From the NCBI GenBank assembly GCA_002471375.1, contig DKPV01000003.1, positions 1-28,223 of the forward strand: 28,223 nt of DNA, read 5' to 3'. Below, piece by piece: positions 23,208 to 28,223 of the stretch (the stretch's first letter is position 1; every line of letters begins with the position of its first letter). Position numbers and translations under genes: made by a program. The DNA comes from Flavobacteriales bacterium UBA7325 (lineage in GTDB: Bacteria; Bacteroidota; Bacteroidia; Flavobacteriales_D; Crocinitomicaceae). Under the pieces are notes generated by a model. It did no database searches. It was not told the origin of the DNA and was given only the letters and a program-made list of their open reading frames with translations.

Positions 23208-24602
23208 ATGTCTAAACTACGACAAATAATTTTACCGTTTTTCCTATTTCTTCTCGTGTTCAGCGTTTCTGAAGCTTATGCTTGTGACACAAGTCCTGTG
23301 ATTACTGCTGCAAATACAGTTGATATTGGAGGCGGATTTTATACAGTTGATTTAACTGTTTGTATCGGTACTGACGGCTCACAAGATGGGTTTGATCTTA
23401 CCATGGGCTGTGGATTGAATATTACTGCTACGAGTGCTGCCAGCCTCACAAATGGTGGAAATGTCGCAGTTTCTAGTATTGCGGGTGGAGTTCTAAGTTA
23501 TGTCTACACACCGGTTGCTGTCGGGTCCTGGTGGGAGCCAGATGATGGAATTTCCGGACCGTGTTTCAATATGACACTTACTGTGGATGGTGATCCTGCG
23601 GGATGCACAGTAACCACCACCGGTGTCAATGATGGTTGTTTGATAATTGTGACATCATGGGCTACAACAGTTGCCGGGCCTCCCCCAGCGTGTAATGTAG
23701 ATTATGTTATGAGCGGGACAGGTTCCCAGGCCGGGAGTACTGCTGGTGGAGGAGATAATTGCACATTAAGAGCTAGTCAAGATCAGATTGTTCAAGTAGA
23801 CCTTGCTTGCAACGACACCTATACATTCGATATTTGTGGATCAACCTGGGATACATATCTTTATTTAAGCACAACTTGTTGTGGACCGTCAATCGCAAGT
23901 AATGATGATGGGTGTGGCTTACAATCAAGTATAACGCAGGTTCTTGCAGCCGGCACTTATTATATAACAATTGAAGCATTTAGCTCTGGAACGACTGGCT
24001 CGTTTACACTAAATGTTGCTGGCACTAGTCCTTGCTTTCTTCCTGTTGAGTTGAGTTATTTCTACGGTGATTACGACGAAAAAATTGATGGAAATCTGCT
24101 CCATTGGGCAACATCCTCGGAGTTCGAAAATGATTATTTTATCGTCGAAAAAATTAATTCAAATAATCATTTTGAGCCTATTGGTCAGGTGCTAGGAAAT
24201 GGGAACAGTCAGGAAACCATACGTTATGCTTTTGAAGATTTAAATGTAGAAGATGGAACATCTTACTATAGATTAACTCAAGTGGACTTTAGCGGTGGAT
24301 ATGAATACTCAGATATTGTAGCGATCACACGTTTAGACTCAGATGATCTGCTCATTACCAATTTAAGTCCTAATCCAGCTGGAACCAACTTTTTGTTTAA
24401 GGTTGAAAACGATGAGCTAGAAGAGCCGATCACAATTCAGATCGTTGATTTCTATGGTAGGGTAGTGCGTACAGAGGAGATTGGAGAAAAATTAAATGCT
24501 CAATATAGCGTTGATGTATCGACTTTGGCAAGTGGGATTTATTCAATCCAATTCACTTCAGGTAGCAGATCTAATACACAGAAATTAAGTGTGGTTCACT
24601 AA
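23208..24602 (+). CDS. Cys-rich secreted protein with PPC-like domain and T9SS sorting domain
   Basis: A 464-residue protein. Signal peptide (IILPFFLFLLVFSVSEAYA). Residues about 26-160 form a Cys-containing beta domain of unrecognised type (CDTSPVI, DLTMGCGLNITATS). Residues about 165-272 resemble a bacterial pre-peptidase C-terminal (PPC) sandwich: YTFDICGSTWDTYLYLS, IASNDDGCG, AGTYYITIEA. The linker PVELSYFYG ... LLHWATSSEFENDYFIVEK and a Por sorting domain (LSPNPAGTNFLFKV, IVDFYGRVV, ASGIYSIQF) complete it. No protease domain is present, so it is more likely structural or adhesive. Its stop codon abuts the stop codon of the convergent methyltransferase gene with no base between them. Confidence 0.83.
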   Translation: MSKLRQIILPFFLFLLVFSVSEAYACDTSPVITAANTVDIGGGFYTVDLTVCIGTDGSQDGFDLTMGCGLNITATSAASLTNGGNVAVSSIAGGVLSYVYTPVAVGSWWEPDDGISGPCFNMTLTVDGDPAGCTVTTTGVNDGCLIIVTSWATTVAGPPPACNVDYVMSGTGSQAGSTAGGGDNCTLRASQDQIVQVDLACNDTYTFDICGSTWDTYLYLSTTCCGPSIASNDDGCGLQSSITQVLAAGTYYITIEAFSSGTTGSFTLNVAGTSPCFLPVELSYFYGDYDEKIDGNLLHWATSSEFENDYFIVEKINSNNHFEPIGQVLGNGNSQETIRYAFEDLNVEDGTSYYRLTQVDFSGGYEYSDIVAITRLDSDDLLITNLSPNPAGTNFLFKVENDELEEPITIQIVDFYGRVVRTEEIGEKLNAQYSVDVSTLASGIYSIQFTSGSRSNTQKLSVVH

Positions 24603-25136
24603 CTAGTCAATCCACTTCTTGGTAAATTCCCAAATCACTATTCCGGCACAGACGGAAACATTCAAACTGTGTTTCGTTCCGAATTGGGGAATCTCTATAA
24701 TGTGATCAGAATGGTCGATAATTTCCTGATCAACACCATTTACCTCGTTTCCAAAAACCAACACATAATGGTCGTTTGGAAGTTTGTCTACTTCCTGAAG
24801 TAAAGTCGTTTTTTCCGTCTGCTCGATTGAACAGATTACCTTTCCTTCCGACTTTAATTCAAGGATCAACTCAGAGATGGACTCGCGATGTTCCCATTCC
24901 ATGGATTCTGTTGCACCGAGAGCAGTTTTTTGAATTTCACGATGAGGTGGTTCAGCTGTTATGCCGCAGAGATAAATCTTATCCACATTGAAAGCGTCAC
25001 AGGTTCTGAAGAAAGTGCCAACATTCGTTAGGCTACGAATGCTGTCAAGTACTACCGTCACTGGAAGTTTGTCCTGTGATTTGAACTCTTCTTCGCTCAC
25101 GCGATCTAATTCCCAAAGCTTTAATTTCTTGTTCAT
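24603..25136 (-). CDS. SpoU/TrmH-family (SPOUT) RNA 2'-O-methyltransferase
   Basis: A 177-residue protein with only the SPOUT catalytic domain. Motif 1 is VVLDSIRSLTNVGTFFRTCD with the catalytic Asn and Arg. Motif 2 is LVFGNEVNGVD, and motif 3 is IPQFGTKHSLNVSVCAGIVI. Motifs 2 and 3 form the S-adenosylmethionine-binding knot. It should methylate a ribose 2'-OH on tRNA or rRNA; the target cannot be told from sequence. ATG 25136 (MNKKLKLWEL) is chosen over an in-frame start at 25202, whose extra 22 residues would overlap the mutS promoter region. Divergent from mutS with an 86-base gap. Confidence 0.9.
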   Translation of the reverse strand: MNKKLKLWELDRVSEEEFKSQDKLPVTVVLDSIRSLTNVGTFFRTCDAFNVDKIYLCGITAEPPHREIQKTALGATESMEWEHRESISELILELKSEGKVICSIEQTEKTTLLQEVDKLPNDHYVLVFGNEVNGVDQEIIDHSDHIIEIPQFGTKHSLNVSVCAGIVIWEFTKKWID

Positions 25137-25222
25137 TTTGTGGATAACAACTGGTGTGTATATTTTGTATAGTCGATCTGCAACCATACTTTTATTCTGC
25201 AAAAATCATAAATTCAATCGAC

Positions 25223-27865
25223 TTGGCGAAAACAAGCTCTAAAAAAGTAGTGAAGGAGACTCCACTGATGAAGCAGTATAATCAGATCAAAGCAAGACAC
25301 CCACAAGCTTTGCTACTTTTTCGTGTAGGAGATTTTTATGAAACTTTTGGAGAAGATGCCATAACTGCATCGAAGATTTTAGGAATCGTCTTAACCCAAA
25401 GAAAGAATGGTGCTGCAGGTGCCGTTGAATTAGCAGGTTTCCCACATCATTCCCTTGATACATATTTACCGAAGTTGGTCCGTGCAGGACAGCGAGTGGC
25501 AATTTGTGATCAATTGGAAGATCCTAAGATGACCAAAACAATTGTTAAGCGCGGCGTTACAGAACTTGTAACACCTGGCGTTTCGTTTAATGATCAAGTG
25601 TTGGATACTAAAAAGAACAACTTTGTGTGTTCCGTTCATTTTGAAAAGAATCAAACGGGGATTGCATTTTTAGATGTGTCTACCGGTGAGTTTTTAGTTG
25701 CGCAAGGAACGAATGAGTATTGTGAAAAGCTGATACAAGGTTTCGAACCTACCGAGATAATTTACAACAAACGTAAGTCGAAGGATTTTGATGAGCTCTT
25801 CGGGAATAGCTATTACTCTTTCAGACTCGAGGACTGGATTTATACCGAGGATTACGCATTAGAAAGTTTGAATAAGCATTTTGGAACCAAATCCCTGAAA
25901 GGATTTGGTTTAGAAAACCTCGATGACGCTATTATCGCTGCTGGTTCCATTGTTCATTATTTGTCCGAGAATCAGCATGATCGATTGGGGCACATTCGCA
26001 ATATTTCTAGAATAGAGGAGGAGCGCTACGTGTGGTTGGATCGATTCACCATTAGAAATTTGGAGTTGATTAGCTCGCCTCATGAAAATGCAACGACATT
26101 GATCGACATCTTGGACTGTACCAAAACAGCAATGGGTGGTAGAATGATGAAGCGTTGGATGGTTCTTCCATTGAAGGATTTAAAACCGGTGCAAGATCGT
26201 TTGGAATGTGTTCAATCATTGTACAACGATGAAGAAAATTCATTTGCTCTAGGTGAAAGACTCAAATCGATTAGTGATTTAGAACGATTGATATCGAAAG
26301 TTGCTGTTGGGAAGATCAATCCGCGGGAAGTTCTTCAACTTAAGCGGACGCTCCTTCAATTGGGCCCAATTAAAGAGCTTGTTTCAAAAATGTCTTCGGA
26401 TATAATTCAAGGCATTACTAAGCGAATCGACCCATGTGAAAAATTACTTTCAAAGATCGAGTCAATGTTGCATGAAGAAGCAGCAGTTCAGATTGGAAAA
26501 GGAAAAGTTATAGCAGATGGGTTTGATAAAGAACTGGATGATCTCAGAGCTATCTCTTCTTCAGGAAAGGATTATTTGGCTGACCTTCAAAAACGAGAGA
26601 GCGAAAGAACAGGAATCACGAGTCTCAAGATTGGATTCAACAATGTCTTCGGTTATTACATAGAAGTACGAAATACACATAAGGATAAGGTTCCAGAAGA
26701 ATGGATCAGAAAGCAAACATTGGTGAATGCTGAAAGATACATCACCGAAGAACTTAAAGAATACGAGAGTAAAATATTAGGTGCTGAGGATAAGATTTAC
26801 GTGATCGAATCTAAGCTTTATCAGGATCTTGTATATGCAATGTCTGACTTCACACAACAAATTCAACTTAGTGCCTTGCTAGTCGCGCAGTTGGATACAT
26901 TATTGTCATTTGCAGAGGTTGCAAGAGCCAATGATTACGTGATGCCAGTGGTGAATGAATCCTATGCGATTAATATCAAAAACGGTCGTCATCCAGTCAT
27001 AGAAAAACAACTTCCAGTTGGAGAGCCATACATTTCGAATGACGTTTATTTGGACAATGACACCCAACAAATCATGATGATTACCGGACCGAACATGTCT
27101 GGTAAGAGTGCATTACTTCGTCAAACGGCATTGATTTCCTTGATGGCGCAAATGGGATCTTTTGTCCCGGCTTCATCAGCGGAACTTGGACTTGTTGACA
27201 AAGTGTTTACCAGAGTTGGTGCTTCGGATAATATTTCATCCGGTGAATCTACATTCATGGTTGAGATGAACGAAACATCGAGCATACTGAATAATCTTTC
27301 CAATCGGTCATTAATACTTTTAGATGAAATTGGACGTGGAACGAGTACTTACGATGGTATTTCGATTGCGTGGGCGATTTCAGAGTATTTACATGAGCAT
27401 CCACAGTACAAGGCAAAAACACTTTTCGCGACGCATTATCATGAATTGAACGACATGACGAATCGTTATGAGCGAATTAAGAACTTCAATGTTTCAGTAA
27501 AAGAGATCGGTAAAAAGATTTTGTTCTTGCGTAAGCTTGTTGAGGGAGGCAGCGAACATTCATTCGGAATCCATGTCGCTAAGTTGGCGGGAATGCCAAA
27601 GCAGGTATTGTCGCGAGCAGAACAAATGTTAGTTCAATTAGAAGCCTCCCATGAAATGAGCGGAAATTCTACGACAACGAAAAAAGTATCGAAAAAATCA
27701 AAGAGCTCGGAGGAAGTGGAAGATATGCAATTGAGCTTCTTTCAATTAAATGATCCGGTGCTCGAACAAATTAGAGATGAACTGGTTACGATAGACATTA
27801 ATACCCTAACTCCAGTTGAAGCATTAATGAAGTTGAATGAGATCAAGAAACTGACAGGAGGTTAG
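25223..27865 (+). CDS. mutS: DNA mismatch repair protein MutS
   Basis: An 880-residue protein of full MutS length. It recognises mispairs and small loops and signals through MutL using ATP. The mismatch-reading Phe-X-Glu motif is Phe38/Glu40 (VGDFYETFG). The connector, lever and clamp domains follow. The ATPase domain has Walker A GPNMSGKSALLRQ near residue 622, GESTFMVEM, Walker B LILLDEIGRGTSTYDG near residue 697, and the His loop TLFATHYHEL. A C-terminal helix-turn-helix region carries SEHSFGIHVAKLAGMP. The TTG at 25223 (MAKTSSKKVVKETPLMKQYN) is preferred because the earlier ATG at 25154 adds 23 Cys/Tyr-rich residues that no MutS has and lies close to the divergent gene. mutL is not in the window. 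Confidence 0.95.
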   Translation: MAKTSSKKVVKETPLMKQYNQIKARHPQALLLFRVGDFYETFGEDAITASKILGIVLTQRKNGAAGAVELAGFPHHSLDTYLPKLVRAGQRVAICDQLEDPKMTKTIVKRGVTELVTPGVSFNDQVLDTKKNNFVCSVHFEKNQTGIAFLDVSTGEFLVAQGTNEYCEKLIQGFEPTEIIYNKRKSKDFDELFGNSYYSFRLEDWIYTEDYALESLNKHFGTKSLKGFGLENLDDAIIAAGSIVHYLSENQHDRLGHIRNISRIEEERYVWLDRFTIRNLELISSPHENATTLIDILDCTKTAMGGRMMKRWMVLPLKDLKPVQDRLECVQSLYNDEENSFALGERLKSISDLERLISKVAVGKINPREVLQLKRTLLQLGPIKELVSKMSSDIIQGITKRIDPCEKLLSKIESMLHEEAAVQIGKGKVIADGFDKELDDLRAISSSGKDYLADLQKRESERTGITSLKIGFNNVFGYYIEVRNTHKDKVPEEWIRKQTLVNAERYITEELKEYESKILGAEDKIYVIESKLYQDLVYAMSDFTQQIQLSALLVAQLDTLLSFAEVARANDYVMPVVNESYAINIKNGRHPVIEKQLPVGEPYISNDVYLDNDTQQIMMITGPNMSGKSALLRQTALISLMAQMGSFVPASSAELGLVDKVFTRVGASDNISSGESTFMVEMNETSSILNNLSNRSLILLDEIGRGTSTYDGISIAWAISEYLHEHPQYKAKTLFATHYHELNDMTNRYERIKNFNVSVKEIGKKILFLRKLVEGGSEHSFGIHVAKLAGMPKQVLSRAEQMLVQLEASHEMSGNSTTTKKVSKKSKSSEEVEDMQLSFFQLNDPVLEQIRDELVTIDINTLTPVEALMKLNEIKKLTGG

Positions 27866-27933
27866 CATTAGCTTGAGTTACAATTTCTAGTTAAAAAGTC
27901 TAATGTTTCTTTTCGTATTGTTGAAAAACTTGT

Positions 27934-27941
27934 TACATTTG
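27934..27941 (+). promoter_or_regulatory. Bacteroidota -7 box for the tRNA transcript
   Basis: TACATTTG is an exact TAnnTTTG match, 70 bases before tRNA-Gly. At 19-base spacing upstream stands TTC (27912-27914), one base off the -33 TTG. Confidence 0.55.
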
Positions 27942-27946
27942 ACGCC

Positions 27947-27962
27947 GCGCTTAGCGAAGCGC
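27947..27962 (+). other. Hairpin at the start of the tRNA precursor transcript
   Basis: GCGCTT (27947-27952) pairs perfectly with AAGCGC (27957-27962) around the loop AGCG. It begins about where transcription from the -7 box at 27934 would start, so it would cap the 5' end of the precursor. No T run follows, so it is not a terminator. Confidence 0.45.
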
Positions 27963-28011
27963 AGACCTGATGAAAGTCAGAAATGAAATAAACTTGTAGT
28001 TAACTACATAA

Positions 28012-28084
28012 GCGAGAGTAGCTCAGCTGGTAGAGCGCGACCTTGCCAAGGTCGAGGTCGCGGGTTCGAACCCCGTCTCCCGCT
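28012..28084 (+). tRNA. trnG: tRNA-Gly (anticodon GCC)
   Basis: A 73-base cloverleaf without encoded CCA. D stem GCTC/GAGC, anticodon stem CGACC/GGTCG around loop TTGCCAA (anticodon 28045-28047), variable AGGTC, T stem GCGGG/CCCGT with loop TTCGAAC, discriminator T. In the acceptor stem (GCGAGAG with CTCCCGC) the fourth pair is A28015 opposite C28080, a mismatch where the usual bacterial tRNA-Gly has G-C. All other pairs form. It decodes GGC and GGT. Confidence 0.93.
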
Positions 28085-28104
28085 CATTGAAATAGTATTT
28101 ACCA

Positions 28105-28125
28105 GATTTATCGGTCCGATAAATC
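28105..28125. repeat. Perfect 21-base palindrome between the two tRNA genes
   Basis: GATTTATCGG at 28105-28114 is the exact reverse complement of CCGATAAATC at 28116-28125, with T28115 at the centre. As RNA it would fold as an 8-bp stem with a GGTCC loop. There is no trailing T run. It may be a precursor-processing signal or a protein site. Confidence 0.6.
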
Positions 28126-28129
28126 AAAT

Positions 28130-28213
28130 GCTCGAGTGGTGGAATTGGTAGACACGCCGGACTTAAAATCCTGTGCTCTTTGGGGCGTGCGGGTTCAAGT
28201 CCCGCCTCGAGTA
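28130..28213 (+). tRNA. trnL: tRNA-Leu (anticodon UAA)
   Basis: An 84-base class II tRNA with acceptor stem GCTCGAG/CTCGAGT (one G-U pair), discriminator A, D arm with GTGG and GGTA, anticodon loop CTTAAAA (anticodon 28164-28166), long variable arm stem GCTC/GGGC, T stem GCGGG/CCCGC with loop TTCAAGT, and no encoded CCA. The anticodon stem CCGGA/TCCTG contains one mismatch, C28158 opposite T28172. It decodes TTA, and probably TTG by wobble. Confidence 0.93.
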
Positions 28214-28223
28214 CTTAACGGGA

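Noticed and set aside
25154..25222. ATG start for MutS at 25154
   Set aside because: The added Cys/Tyr-rich residues are not part of the MutS family and would occupy the divergent promoter; TTG 25223 starts the conserved protein.
27085..27110. MutS Walker A reads GPNMSGKSA instead of GPNMGGKST
   Set aside because: The Ser and Ala variants occur widely in Bacteroidota MutS, and the catalytic Gly-Lys-Ser is intact.

Overview
The window looks like a chromosomal segment of a marine or freshwater Bacteroidota bacterium, most likely Flavobacteriales (a Crocinitomicaceae/Fluviicola-like lineage is an inference). The reasons are: five large secreted proteins that end in Por-type (type IX secretion, T9SS) sorting domains; families typical of the phylum (DUF2490, DUF2911, choice-of-anchor B and L proteins, a KKVEGPGG-type lipoprotein); AT-rich genes with weak Shine-Dalgarno signals; and several -7 boxes of the Bacteroidota form TAnnTTTG. 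No phage, insertion sequence, CRISPR array or plasmid gene was seen. No gene-free stretch exceeds about 210 bases.

Layout. 1-231: C-terminal end of a ChaN-like lipoprotein gene. 328-4030 (+): apparent operon of a CotH-kinase-like T9SS protein, a lipoprotein with an inserted module, and a DUF2490 outer-membrane protein. 4035-5234 (-): AlkD-like DNA glycosylase and a membrane-anchored glyoxalase-fold protein. 5443-7812 (+): choice-of-anchor B/LVIVD T9SS protein, closed by a bidirectional terminator. 7905-10419 (-): operon kbl - GNAT acetyltransferase - DUF2911 protein with overlapping stop/start codons. 10510-13146 (-): operon thyA - CapA-like phosphoesterase - folA, again with overlaps. ThyA makes dTMP and dihydrofolate, which FolA recycles. 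13333-13737 (+): small secreted protein of unknown function. 13718-15058 (-): orphan sensor histidine kinase. 15120-18505 (-): two-gene T9SS operon (beta-helix protein, then choice-of-anchor L protein). 18709-20612 (-): a TPR membrane sensor translationally coupled to a four-helix membrane LytTR regulator. 20694-21704 (-): thioredoxin-reductase-like ferredoxin/flavodoxin-NADP+ reductase. 21805-23148 (+): HTTM membrane protein. 23208-24602 (+): Cys-rich T9SS protein. 24603-25136 (-): SpoU-type RNA methyltransferase. 25223-27865 (+): mutS. 28012-28213 (+): tRNA-Gly(GCC) and tRNA-Leu(UAA).

The most interesting signal is a perfect 11-bp direct repeat with a 21-bp period. It lies between the 3' end of the LytTR gene and the start of the T9SS beta-helix operon. 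This is the geometry of known LytTR binding sites, and it suggests that the TPR/LytTR pair controls the secreted-protein operon next to it. Other points worth a look are a lipoprotein carrying a module resembling those in phage structural proteins, the CapA signal peptide overprinted on the 3' end of thyA, and one mismatched stem pair in each of the two tRNA genes. Most of the window is otherwise ordinary core-genome content.
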